A stretch of DNA of 64,000 nt from Chiridota heheva (lineage: Eukaryota > Echinodermata > Holothuroidea > Apodida > Chiridotidae), in assembly GCA_020152595.1 (NCBI GenBank), contig JAIGNY010004516.1:247501-311500 (forward strand), given 5' to 3'. How positions within the stretch are numbered: the first letter of the stretch is position 1; each line of letters starts with the position of its first letter. Made by a program: the position numbers and the translations under genes. Positions 23,172 to 34,503 of the stretch are shown here, in pieces. The notes beneath the pieces were generated by a model. The model was not told where the DNA came from, ran no database searches, and worked only from the letters and a program-made list of their open reading frames with translations.

Positions 23172-25199
23172 GTAAGTTCAGTTTATTTTTAGAACCTTTC
23201 CGCAAGGTTGCAATAATCAGAACACTCCAGAATTGAAATGAACTTCCCGGATGAAGCTAAACCTGGAAGTTTTTTGACTGCTTAAAAAACTTTGATCCAA
23301 TGCAATCAAAGAGATTCTTTTGTTATGAAAATGGCAACGCAATATCGTGCGATATGTGTGGAAAATAAAGAAGCTTGCAGTTTATTTTAGGTATCTTTGG
23401 TTCCAAGAGATTTCATGTCTAATCGCTAAAATTCATATTGTTAACTTAGGGCCTAACGTTATCACTGAATGCTTTGTGTGGATTTCAACACTTGTCTAAG
23501 CCAGCAGCTCTTGGTAGCTGTGCGTGACCATCTTGTTATGTCTGTCCGTATGTTGGATCTGTGTTCTCGTCCGGGTTGTATTAGGCGTTTCGTGATAGCA
23601 TTGCTACTATCATAACCGAATATGCAGGCGATGACTGTGTGTTCACTCGTCATCGTCGGGGAACTGATTGTGCGATTCTCGCAATCACGCCCCTAATGCA
23701 AACCCTGACACAGATTCTGTTTAACTACTTTCCTGACATATGCAATGGTTTTTAAGCCACAAAATTGCAGCAAAAAATATCTTAGAATACATAAAGACTA
23801 GTCTAATTTCAAATGTTACAGAACTTTAAATGTAAATATCTTCTTAATAGAATAATATTTTTTGAATGCTTTTAAATGAGAATAACTCGCTGGACCACTG
23901 AAATAATCCTTTAACATATGGTTTTATACAAAACTCACATACTGCATTTGAGTGTTTATAAAAGGAACTCCAGTCCATACAAATTGCAAGTTACTAATTC
24001 AATTTATTTTAAAAATAATTAATTAAAGCCAAAATTTTCGCATAACAAAAAACTATATAAAAAATAAATACAAGCATGAAATATGTACAAATATTGAGAT
24101 ATACACAACAATGACGTGAAAACTATACATAAACCAGTGTCTGCGTTTTTACAACAGGTACAAACAACAGTTTGTGAAGATACTTTAAGTACAAAATGTG
24201 TTAAAATTAAGCAAAAGAGGATGAGGAAAACCCACAAGAAGCATATGTTCTACATTTTTCGAACACAACCCCCTGCACAAGCTCATTGGAATTTTGATTC
24301 ACTTTAAAGTGGAAAACTTATGTTATTGTAGGGGAAACTGTAGCTGACCTTTTTGCATACATATTTTAAGAGGACATTTTTTGTAGACATATTTTATCTA
24401 CTGTTGACAGCCTTTCCATTCAGTTTGGCCAATGTAGAGGGTAATTTGTATGGTATGAAGGAGTAGTTTAGTTTGTATTGATATGTGAATTATATGGCAC
24501 AAGCATGTTTGTCTGTTTTCAGTCATCCATACTAGACATCAATTTGACTTGCCAATTAGTATCGCTGTACCTTCGCAATTTGTAAGGAACTGTTGGCTTG
24601 TTTTGGCAAATTTTGATGGATGCATTCTGAGCTGGCAGCCAAAATTTGAGGGTGTATTTATCTGGAGTCTCATGATAAATTGAATACCTTTCTTGCACCC
24701 AGCGGTACAGAATATCATAAACACTACTAAATTCCGACTTGATTACTTAAAAGTTGTACATGTTTACCCATTGACTTTTAAATTTGTTCGCATGTGCGCG
24801 ATGGGTGAACCTTTCTGTACCCAACAACAGTGAAAAACAGACTGTGTGAAGAGACACTGATTGGTTAAAATCTACATACTGTACATGTAATTTGGCAAAA
24901 ACTGACACCCTCATTTTTCAGCCGCTCAAATTGTACTATAGAACTATCTCTTCATCATGTGTTGGGGTATTTGAGGCCTTTGCATTCTGCTGGTCATTAT
25001 TTTTTCATTTAGAGAATAACTTGTAAAAAATTGGAAGTGAGACATATTTAACAGTTCAGGAGAAGCCCTTCTTTAAGTCCTCATTAGAAACACATGAACG
25101 AGAGTTTAATTTTCCCATGGAGGCAGGCATTACCCATGATGCAATTTCCCGTCCATACACTTTGTAGAGACGTCAAACTGTTTTGTGAACTTTGTTTGC
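23172..25199. other. Intron or intergenic, one MITE remnant
   Basis: AT-rich. 23745-23930 resembles the right arm of the AGGATTAG MITE (cttcttaatagaataatatt; ccactgaaataatcctttaa). Nothing else recognised. Confidence 0.4.
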
Positions 25200-25863
25200 G
25201 TTTGCTGAAGTGTGGGAGGCAAAAAGTGCTAAAGTGCTTGCTAAAGTGCGTGCTAAAGTGCTTGCAGCACGCTTGCTTGCAGCACGCTTGCTTGCAGCAC
25301 GCTTGCTTGCAGAGCGCTTGCCTGCCAGCGGCTGCCTGCCAGCGCAGCGGCGGCTTGCCCGCAGCGCTTGTTTGGTAGCGCTTGCAGCTTGTTTGCCGCA
25401 GCGCTGCCGCAGCGCTTGCCAGCGCGCCTTGTTTGTTTGCAGCGCTTGCCCGCAGCGGCTTGCCCGCAGCGCTTGTTGTTTGCAGCGCTTGCTTGCTTGC
25501 CGTGGCTTGTTTGCAGCGGCTTGTTTGCAGCCCTTGCCAGCGCCTGCTTGCAGCCTTGCTTGCAGCGGCTTGCTTGCAGCGGCTGGCGTGCCAGTGGCGT
25601 GCCATGCAGCAGGCTTGCTTGCCCGCCGCGCAGCAGCGGCGCTTGCAGCGCCCTTGCAGCAGCGCTTGCCAGCGCAGCGCTTGCCGCCTTGCAGCGCTTG
25701 CCCTTGCAGCTCGCTTGCTTGCAGCGCTCACTTGCACAAGCATGCTGCAAGCTTGCACAAGCATGGTGCAAGCTTGCAGCAAGCATGGTGCCAGCTAGTA
25801 TTTGGAACAAATGCTAGCTTAAGCATAAGCTAACATTAGCTAACATTAGCTTGCGCAAGCTAG
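25200..25863. repeat. GC-rich GCTTGC/GCAGC satellite-like array
   Basis: Built of short degenerate units (gcttgcagc, gcttgcttgcagcgc, agcgcttgcccgc), GC-rich in an AT-rich neighbourhood, and open in several frames on both strands only because of its composition. It ends in gctagtatttggaacaaatg ctagc, the module also found in the two related elements to the right. Confidence 0.85.
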
Positions 25864-25866
25864 CTT

Positions 25867-27100
25867 GATTTTTAGGAACTTGTACACATGTATATTTACT
25901 GCTCTACAGTGCCGATCCGAATACCTGATAAACAGTTCAGGTGAAGGACTAATAGGAGTCTTTCGCAATTTAATCTTTTAGAATACACAACATTTACTCA
26001 GTGACAGACACATAAAATTATACACACACGTGCTAGCTATTTTCAATTCGTTTAATGCATACAACACAACGCTCAATTATCACAAAACTTGCAGCAAATT
26101 TACAATTAAACTATGTTTCATCAACATTAACTTGATTTGAATACATGCCCTTACAGAAATATTAGCTAGCAGTATTTGGATCAAATTAGCTTGCGCAAGC
26201 TAGCAAAACTTTTCTGCAAGCTTGTGCAAGCTAGCAAAACTTTCTGCAAGCTTGGGCAAGCTAACAAATATTTTTTGCTAGCTTGCACAAGCTAATGTTA
26301 GCTTGCGCAAGCTAATGTTAGCTTATGCAAGCTAGTATTTGTTCCAAATACTAGGTTGCACCATGCTTGCTGCAAGCTTGCAGCATGCTTGCTGCAAGCT
26401 TGCAGCATGCTTGCTGCAAGCTTGCAGCATGCTTGTGCAAGCTTGCAGTATGCTGCAAGCGCGCTGCAAGCAAGCACGCTGCAAGCAAGCAAGCTGCAAG
26501 CAAGCGAGCTGCAAGCAAGCGTGCTGCAAGCAAGCCCGCTGCATGCAAGCGCTGCAAGCAAGCGCGCTGCAAGCAAGCATGGTGCAAGCTAGTATTTGGA
26601 ACAAATACTAGCTTGCGCAAGCTAGCAAAAAATATTTGTTAGCTTGCCCAAGCTTGCAGAAAGTTTTGCTAGCTTGCACAAGCTTGCAAATATTTTTTGC
26701 TAGCTTGCGCAAGCTAATTTGATTCAAATATTAGCTTGCAGCATGCTTGCGCAAGCTAAAAATGTTAGCTTGTCGCAAGCATGTTGTAAGCTTGCTGCTA
26801 GCTAATATTTCTGTAAGGGCATGTATTCAAATCAAGTTAATGTTGATGAAATATAGTTTAATTGTAAATTTGCTGCAAGTTTTGTGATAATTGAGCGTTG
26901 TGTTGTATGCATTAAATGAATTGAAAATAGCTAGCACGTGTGTGTATAATTTTATGTGTCTGTCACTGAGTAAATGTTGTGTATTCTAAAAGATCAAATT
27001 GCGAAAGACTTCTTTTAGTCCTTCACCTGAACTGTTTATCAGGTATTCGGATCAACACTGTAGAGCAGTAAATATACATGTGTACAAGTTCCTAAAAATC
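25867..27100. mobile_element. 1.23-kb giant inverted repeat (foldback) with GCTTGC core
   Basis: The arms 25867-26170 and 26800-27100 are inverted copies, about 97% identical by eye over 300 bp (start gatttttaggaacttgtaca; inner end cttacagaaatattagctag). The core (26150-26817) has its own inverted termini CTTACAGAAATATTAGCT and consists of palindromic pieces: ttagcttgcgcaagctaa, gctagtatttgttccaaata, and runs of gctgcaagcaagc. The two halves of the core mirror each other, so the whole unit could fold into one hairpin. No protein is encoded. A relative lacking the outer arms is at 32715-33151. Confidence 0.88.
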
Positions 27101-28505
27101 ACATTCTAATTCCCTGCATATATCTACATAGGGTCTATTGTACATAACATTCCCAACTAGCGGACGACATGATTGCGTTATTATTATGTTGTATATTTCA
27201 TTCACGTTCATCACACGTGCACAATTTGTTTCAACCAATGCAACGATGTCACCATGGAGTGAGAGGCCTGTATTAGGTCTGTTTAATTGTTCCCAACTTG
27301 CATCATGAGTTTGTCGGAATGTGGTGGAGGAAAACTATTCTAAATTATATTTTTTTTACTTTTTACAATATTTTATAATCTAATTTATGCATAAACGATC
27401 ACGGCCTAACTTGTACCATAACTACCGTAACATATGAAGTAGTTCCGTGAAAATTTCTGCGTTTATTTTTTTTTTGGTGGGATTTCCCCTTATATATATA
27501 TTTTTTGGAGGGGATTTTATATTTTATTGCGAGAATCCCACAATCCCACATTTTTAATGTGAACACTGACATCTAGAACCTTGTCCTTACAGTCTCCTAT
27601 TGCTCATCTTGTGTATGTTTGTAACCTAATCTGCTGTCACTGCCCTTATGTATAAACTCATTCCTAGGACAACAAACCTTACCCTTTCATAATAATGTGC
27701 TCAGCGTGGTTCATAGAAATTGATACTATAAGACATGCCTCCTTACTAAAAACATTGTAAAGAAGATGAAATGTATTCAAGCAGTATTGTAAAGGGCCTC
27801 AATAGAGAAAAGCCAAAAAGATGAACAACCCCTAACTTGATCCGGATAGGGCAAGGTGTCACTGACCAAAAGGAGCATACAGGCATCAATGGCACTTAGA
27901 GGGCAGGTTTGAGGGCACTTGATGTTAAAATAAGGGAGTAATCAATACAACAAGTAGTGTCCCTTGCATATTCTTATATTCGGGAGCTGTAATCAGCATG
28001 AAAAGATGGCAAAATAATTATGAAAGGTATGTTTTGTGAACAAAATGTAGAGTGCTGAGTGAAAAATGGCAGGGTGAAGGCAATAAGGGGCAGGGTGGAG
28101 CACCCTCTTGGGAAACTAGGGGCCTGATGAAATCAAATCAAAAGTTAACAGCATACTTTGCCGAAAGCCTAGGTTGCCAATTTTTACTGAGTTACATTTT
28201 CTGTACCAAAAATATCCAAACCAGCCTTGCCCCTGCAGATAGTTTTGGGCATATGGTCACCATGTGCATCTAAAGGAGATGAACACTTTGTGGTATATTA
28301 GAAAAACCTTGCACTCATGTTCTTGACCTTGTGTACATTAGATAAAAAGATTAACAACACGTTTTGTTGTAAGGTTGCCAATTTTTGCATAAAATATCAC
28401 TGATAATTTAAGTACTATTACCAAATATTCACTGGAATAAAAAGATTGTTTTTGGGAAACTTTTCCCCTTTTAGATAATTTTGGGCATATGGCCACCACC
28501 TGAGT
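27101..28505. other. No gene seen
   Basis: Unique-looking AT-rich sequence. cacccctaacttgatccgg-like words near 27830 recall 60235-60260. Confidence 0.35.
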
Positions 28506-28640
28506 CTGGCACATTTGACTGTCGTGGTGCCATAATAGGATTAGTTCAGTGGTCAAGCATGTTCATCTTATATAAATAAAGATTCAGGCTTCAAAGAAAC
28601 AAAATGGTGAAGAAAGTGTTCTACTTTCCTCCTGTATTGT
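28506..28640. mobile_element. Solo non-LTR hairpin tail and MITE fragment
   Basis: ggcacatttgactgtcgtgg followed by tgcc (28508-28531) is the hairpin seen at the 3' ends of the I-like copies. It is immediately followed by aggattagttcagtggtcaa, the end of the AGGATTAG MITE (compare 39561), whose similarity runs to ggtgaagaaagtgtt (about 28622). Confidence 0.65.
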
Positions 28641-28936
28641 TTTGGTCATGTAAAAAGTGATTACAATCTGCAAGTCAAGTTACTATACTGTAAAGAAGTA
28701 GGCGTGTTCAAGATCTCAGGAGTATATTATTGTTGACAATTGGTCAAAATTCACTAAAACTCATGAAAGTTTGGATATGTGCCCAAATTTCATGATTCAA
28801 CAATTAACATTATACAAGGATTGGGTATCAACGCGGTGCCCTGATAACATTTTTAAATGTTTTTGTTATTTTGCCCAATTTTCATTCATTTTAGCGAGGC
28901 AGGCCTGCACAAGTGTGCCCTGTAACATTCACGCGC

Positions 28937-29636
28937 GTGCAGTGCCCTGTACATTACGCAGTGCCCCGTACATTACGCAGTGCCCCGTACATTACGCAGT
29001 GCCCCGTACATTACGCAGTGCCCCGTACATTACGCAGTGCCCCGTACATTACGCAGTGCCCCCAGTGCCCTGTACATTACGCAGTGCCCTGTACATTACG
29101 CGGTGCCCTACGCGGTGTACATTACGCGGTGCCCTGTACATTACGCGGTGCCCTGTACATTACGCAGTGCCCTGTACATTACGCAGTGCCCTGTACATTA
29201 CGCAGTGCCCTGTACATTACGCAGTGCCCTGTACATTACGCAGTGCCCTGTACACTACGCAGTGCCCTGTACACTACGCAGTGCCCTGTACACTACGCAG
29301 TGCCCTGTACACTACGCAGTGCCCTGTACACTACGCAGTGCCCTGTACACTACGCAGTGCCCTGTACACTACGCAGTGCCCTGTACACTACGCAGTGCCC
29401 TGTACACTACGCAGTGCCCTGTACACTACGCGGTGCCCTGTACACTACGCGGTGCCCTGTACACTACGCGGTGCCCTGTACACTACGCAGTGCCCTGTAC
29501 ACTACGCAGTGCCCTGTACACTACGCAGTGCCCTGTACATTACGCAGTGCCCTGTACATTATGCAGTGCCCTGTACATTACGCACTGCCCTGTACATTAC
29601 GCACTTCCCTGTACATTATGCACTTCCTGTACATAC
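28937..29636. repeat. 19-bp minisatellite, about 36 copies
   Basis: The unit is gcagtgccctgtacattac or the variant with cactac. Copies are ordered: about 6 with CCCCGTACATT at the left, then CCCTGTACATT with some GCGGTG units, then a block of about 17 CCCTGTACACT units, then ATT units again, fading out through ATTATG and GCACTT variants. Because 19 is not a multiple of three and the unit has no stop in any forward frame, all three frames stay open; the 434-codon reading frame over it is an artefact. Confidence 0.93.
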
Positions 29637-30991
29637 GACGGCAAATTTACAAAATGCTTTGAAAATCAAGTGCTTTTGTCGTAACCAAATACGGCAGAAA
29701 AAAAATTATAACACAACCTCTGATGGTCACCATGTGCATCTAAAGAAGATGAAAACTTTGTGGTACATCAGAAGAATGTTATACTCTTTTGTTGCTGGGC
29801 TTTTTTGTACATTTATTAACATCGTGTACTGTCACTGCCCATACTGTACACGAATTTATTCCTGGATCCGAGAATATCAAAGCTCGTTAGCCTTTCATGA
29901 TCATGTGCTTATGGTACAGCACATCATGGTTCATAGACAGGGAATAACTTACTGTGACCTTGTCAACATGGCTTTTATAGCGACTAATTTGGAAACAGCA
30001 GTCATTGTAATTGTCGGGATGGGGTTGCCGGTGTCGTTTCGTACAATAGGTTTTGTCCCATTTACTTGTTGCTAGGCACAGTGTGCCGTTGATCATTTGT
30101 TATTGTATTTTTTATGAAAGACAAGATATAACGTCTAATGTACCTAATCAATGTTAATTTGTGGAACTAGTTTTACATGTTTTTTTGTTGGCTTGGCTGC
30201 TATTTATATTAAACCCAATGTCACTTTATATTATAATTTTTTTCGTAAGAACAAAAATTAGTTGTGATTGAGATAGGATGTATAAAAATAAATTGATGAT
30301 GTACAGTATCTTCCAATAAGTGAGTTTTAGTGTCCTACTGTGACCTACATGAATGTTGACATACAATACAGTACTGTAGGTAGTAAGTCATTTACTCTGT
30401 GGCATGTGGTAGAAAATAAGTGGTGAGAAAAGTTAGTAGAAATCTGATTTCATGAATATGAACTGAGGCCAGGGTTCAAGAAATCAATCTGAAGGCAACA
30501 ATTATCCTTCGGCATTGACTTTTGAACTTATTGTTGTCCAGGCAGAAAATCAGGTTGCCCTGAGAACTTTATTTAAATACATACAGTATAATAAAAACTG
30601 TGCTAAAAATGTAGCAGTAAAAATTATGGTTGTCCAAATGTGATTTGACTGCATACAGTTAATATTCAATTCGTATTCAGTGTGCTATTTGAACTGCATT
30701 GTGTGAACAGGTTCTATACCAGCTCCACAATAATCACAAAAACATTGTAAGCATCAGATGCAAAATAAGTAAAGAATGTAACAAAACTTAGTATTTAATT
30801 TTCAAATTAATCAATTAAATTATTTTATCAGTCAAAAAGTGTTACACAACTGTAAGTGGGTGCTTATAAGAGCAGGGGCGCTTAATACGTCGAATACAAT
30901 ATGTATTGCTTCATGGACCTTTAATAGAAAGTTTAATTTTACTACAAGCACGTGCAAGATACAAAGATGCACAGTGAGCTTGTTCAACGTT
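29637..30991. other. No gene seen
   Basis: The open frame running out of the minisatellite to 30075 has no domain motif or supported splice site. tggtcaccatgtgcatctaa occurs here (29722) and at 28254, a short dispersed repeat. Confidence 0.4.
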
Positions 30992-31334
30992 AAAGGATTG
31001 ATTAGTTCAGGGGACAAGCAAGTCTATCGTATATGAAAGAGGACTTGAAAAGGAATAAAATAGTGAAGAAACATTCAAAAATCTTATTCCGTTAAGGAGA
31101 TATCTACTGTATGTTTCAAGTTTGGTATCATTTGTGCAGAAGTGACTGAAATCAGACTAGTTGTGATGTCATAGCCTCAGATTCCTCAAAGTCTTTATTA
31201 TGTATTCTATCATATTTTGTCCTGCGATTTTGTGGCTTAAAAACCATTGGATATGTCATAAAAGTAGTACATTTTAATCTAGGAAGGGTATTTATAATAT
31301 ACCACCTGAAAAAAAAAAAATGAGGAAAAATAAT
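30992..31334. mobile_element. AGGATTAG MITE, left half only
   Basis: Starts ttaaaggattgattagttca and follows the left half of the 39561-40128 element to about 31334 (ttccgttaaggagatatc; agactagttgtgatgtcata; tattctatcatattttgtcc; gggtatttataatataccac). The right arm is missing. Confidence 0.8.
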
Positions 31335-31439
31335 TCTAAGTGGGGTGTCATCTGGATTTCAGTTATGATGGCATGTGGGTCATGCAAGTGGTGGAATGAC
31401 ATAAAGTATCTGATTTTCAGGTGTGATTGCATGGAGTAT

Positions 31440-31515
31440 AGGCATTGGATGACATTTGGGACAGTTTGGGATGGAATGTGGGACAGGTTGGGATGGAATG
31501 TGGGACAGTCTGGAA
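31440..31515. repeat. Short GGGATGGAATGTGGGACAG repeat
   Basis: gggacagtttgggatggaat, then gtgggacaggttgggatgga and gtgggacagtctgg: about three 24-bp units. Confidence 0.7.
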
Positions 31516-32714
31516 TATGCATTATTAGCAGTGAGGGGATTTGTATCATTTCCAACGTCTAGTTTGTCATACGTTAAGCAATATCGATTCACATAATTTT
31601 GCTTTAATGTAATATTGTACATTTTTCAGGCTCCTTGACTTGCTTGACACAAATATTTCCTTAAATTGGAAGTTGTATTACAATCCAGGATTTAGTTCTA
31701 GAAATGTGTAGGGGTTGGGAAAGGGTACAGGTTGGAAAGGGGGCTTAATGACATCCTTTTATTAATATGGGCAAGTCAGGGCTTCCCTTTCTTTGTTGTT
31801 CAATTGATAGAACTAAGGTGTTTTAATTATAATTATAAAGACTGTTAGCTTTTACATGTTTTCTGAGTTACTGCATAGGTGAGGTAACCTTGAGCTTTTT
31901 TTTTTTGTCTTACAATATCAGAAAAAACTCAACAGATATTTTAAAGCTTGTAGTAAAATGTGAAAATTACCAAAGCAAATGAAAATATTAGTGAATCTTT
32001 CAAAGCTCAAGTAATTTGAAATCATCTGCCCATGCTACCCTATTTCTGTACAAACTTCTCTCAATTAGTCCATTCTCTATACTAGCTTTGAATATTCGAG
32101 CATAATGTCCTTCTGACAGTTCTTGTTATCTTAACCTGGAGCAGATTGTTTACTGTATTATCTGATAAGCTTTGAGAGCGAGGTCCGTGTAGGGGCCCAT
32201 CCAACGTATTAATTTATGACCTTGTCAAACTCAAAGCTGAGTTGTAAGTCTTAGATCAGTCAAATTGTCTGCAGACTACAACATGAGGGATAATATTTGG
32301 ATGGTTGCTAGGAGTAATCTTTTTTGTTGTCCACTGTCCTCTCTGTGTATTGCTGAGACAAAATGATTAACTTGTGACTTATTCATTCGGTTTGTAAATT
32401 TGAAATCATGTTGGTTTTCTACAAATATCAATTGGATCCGTAGATGTTTTTGCTTAACTGTTGAAATGACATCGCCCTGTTCCAATTTAGATGCTTGCTT
32501 GAATATGATTGGAAGTAATAATCATCAGTCTTTGTAGTGGCTTTAAATATCAATTGGCTTTACAATTACTCCACTTTTTGCTGAAATTTTGAAATGACTT
32601 TGCTCTAGCTGTTCCAATGTAGTTGTTTGTTAGAATATATGATTTGAAGTAATAATCACTGAAATTATACTGGCTTTAGATACAAAATGGCTCAATTACT
32701 ACTGTAGCCTTACC

Positions 32715-33151
32715 CTTACAGAAATTTTAGCTTGCACAAGCGTGCTGCAAGCGTGCTGCAAGCATGCTGCAAGCATGCTGCAAGCATGCTGCAAGCATGC
32801 TGCAAGCATGCTGCAAGCATGCTGCAAGCATGCTGCAAGCATGCTGCAAGCATGCTGCAAGCATGCTGCAAGCTAGTATTTGGAACAAATACTAGCTTGC
32901 TAGCTTGTGCAAGCTAACATTAGCTTGCACAAGTGAGCCTAAAATATTTGTTAGCTTGCGCAAGCTTGCAAATAGTTTTGGTAGCTTGTGGAAGCTTGCA
33001 GATACATTTTGCTAGCTTGTGCAAGCTAATTTGTTTCAAATACTAGCTTGCAGCACGCTTGCTGCAAGCTTGCAGCATGCTTGCGCAAGCCAAAATTGTT
33101 AGCTTGTCGCAAGCGTACTGTAAGCTAGCTGCAAGCTAATATTTCTGTAAG
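32715..33151. mobile_element. GCTTGC foldback element, short relative
   Basis: Terminal inverted repeats are cttacagaaattttagcttg and gcaagctaatatttctgtaa. About 12 copies of the 11-bp unit gcatgctgcaa (32739-32870) are followed by ctagtatttggaacaaatac and then by a right half that matches 26590-26817 of the larger element (agcttgtgcaagctaa; ttgttagcttgtcgcaagc). 437 bp, no coding capacity. Confidence 0.85.
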
Positions 33152-33295
33152 TAGAGGTTTACTTAACTTAACTTTTTACTTCGTCCTGTTTCAATTTAGA
33201 TGCTTGTATATGATTTGAAGTAATGATCATCATTCTTATTATGCTGGCTTAAATTTGAACATCATTTGGCTTACTGGATTTGTTTGCTTAATTTT

Positions 33296-33571
33296 TGGTT
33301 CCGATGCAATAGCATCAGGAACCTATACGGTCATGTGTGTATGTGTGTGTGTGTGTATGTGACAGCCAGCTTGTAAACACAATATCTCAAGAGCGGTACA
33401 GTTTATTCATGTCATATGTGGTAGACATACAGCCCATGGTCCGTAGATGTGCCCTATTGTTTTTGGTGGTGATGTCATGATAAATTTTTAATATTTTATG
33501 ATATGCAATGACATGACAGTTAATACGAAACTTGCAAATTGATCAGCATATAAAAAAAAGCATCGGAACCA
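33296..33571. mobile_element. 276-bp element with 12-bp perfect TIRs
   Basis: tggttccgatgc at the left end and gcatcggaacca at the right end are perfect inverted repeats. The left end continues into a second short hairpin (aatagcatcaggaacc). The interior has a TG microsatellite (33336-33360) and no coding capacity. Target duplication not evident. Confidence 0.75.
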
Positions 33572-34269
33572 CAAAACCTTTTGATTCTGATTTTATAACA
33601 ATATCACCCTGTTCCAAGTTAGATGCTTTTTAGAATATGTGATTTGAAGTAATGATCATCATTCTTTATACTAACTTTAGATATCAATGGGCTTACTAAA
33701 CTTGCTTAAATTCTGGAATGGCAAAACCCTGCTCCAATTAACATGTAGATGTTTGCTAGAATACATGATTCGGAGTAATGATCATCAGGCTTTAATACCA
33801 CCTTTGCAGTAAAGTATGTTTTCACAAACATGCATCATATACATGTAGCAAGGTTTGTCACTATGAGAAATTTCTGATACTCAGATATATCGCTCATTTC
33901 ATATCGCTATTCATCAGTACATGTACATACTGATATTAGCGCCAGACTAATTCATGTTCAGCATTACCTGCATATATGCCTGGTACTTATTATACTTATA
34001 CCATTCCAGCTTCTAACAGTAGAAAGTACAGCTGGCAGCTCTGTATAAAGCAGTCAGTCTATGTGTCTCTATTATCTGTACAAATTGCTTGTAAGTGCCC
34101 CATTGAAAAACAATGAAACAAGTAACATATTGATGTGTTTTTTGAATGGTACATGAAATGATGAAAGATGGTATGAATTTGCCAAAAATTGCTATACCAT
34201 ATATTTTTGTTCAATATCAAATCAATTAAAGGGAATCTCTTTTCAAGAATAATGCATGACGCGTCACCA

Positions 34270-34503
34270 GTACACCTCATACATAACGGTGATGTTACTT
34301 CCAGTATGTATACCTCATACATAACGGTGATGTTACTTCCAGTATGCTTCATACATACCGGTGATGTAACTTCCAGTATACTGTACCTCATACATATCGG
34401 TAATGTCACTTACCGGTGATGTTACTTCCAGTATGCTTCATACATACCGGTGATGTAACTTCCAGTATACTGTACCTCATACATATCGGTAATGTCACTT
34501 CCG
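34270..34503. repeat. About 40-bp tandem repeat, TACGTCAT-type, with block duplication
   Basis: Units of the form catacataacggtgatgtta followed by cttccagtatg. An about 100-bp block of diverged units (accggtgatgtaacttccag ... tcggtaatgtcactt) is itself present twice (to 34410 and to 34501). Confidence 0.85.

Noticed and set aside
25084-25833. Ala/Cys/Gln-rich open frames of 140-230 codons on both strands
   Set aside because: Overlapping open frames on both strands follow from the GCTTGC-type array; no codon-level constraint is visible.
28771-30075. 434-codon open reading frame on the + strand
   Set aside because: Most of it is the 19-bp minisatellite, which stays open in all three frames; the rest has no domain and no conserved motif.
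31320-31562. 80-codon Trp/Gly/Met-rich open frame
   Set aside because: It overlaps the end of a MITE fragment and a short 24-bp repeat.
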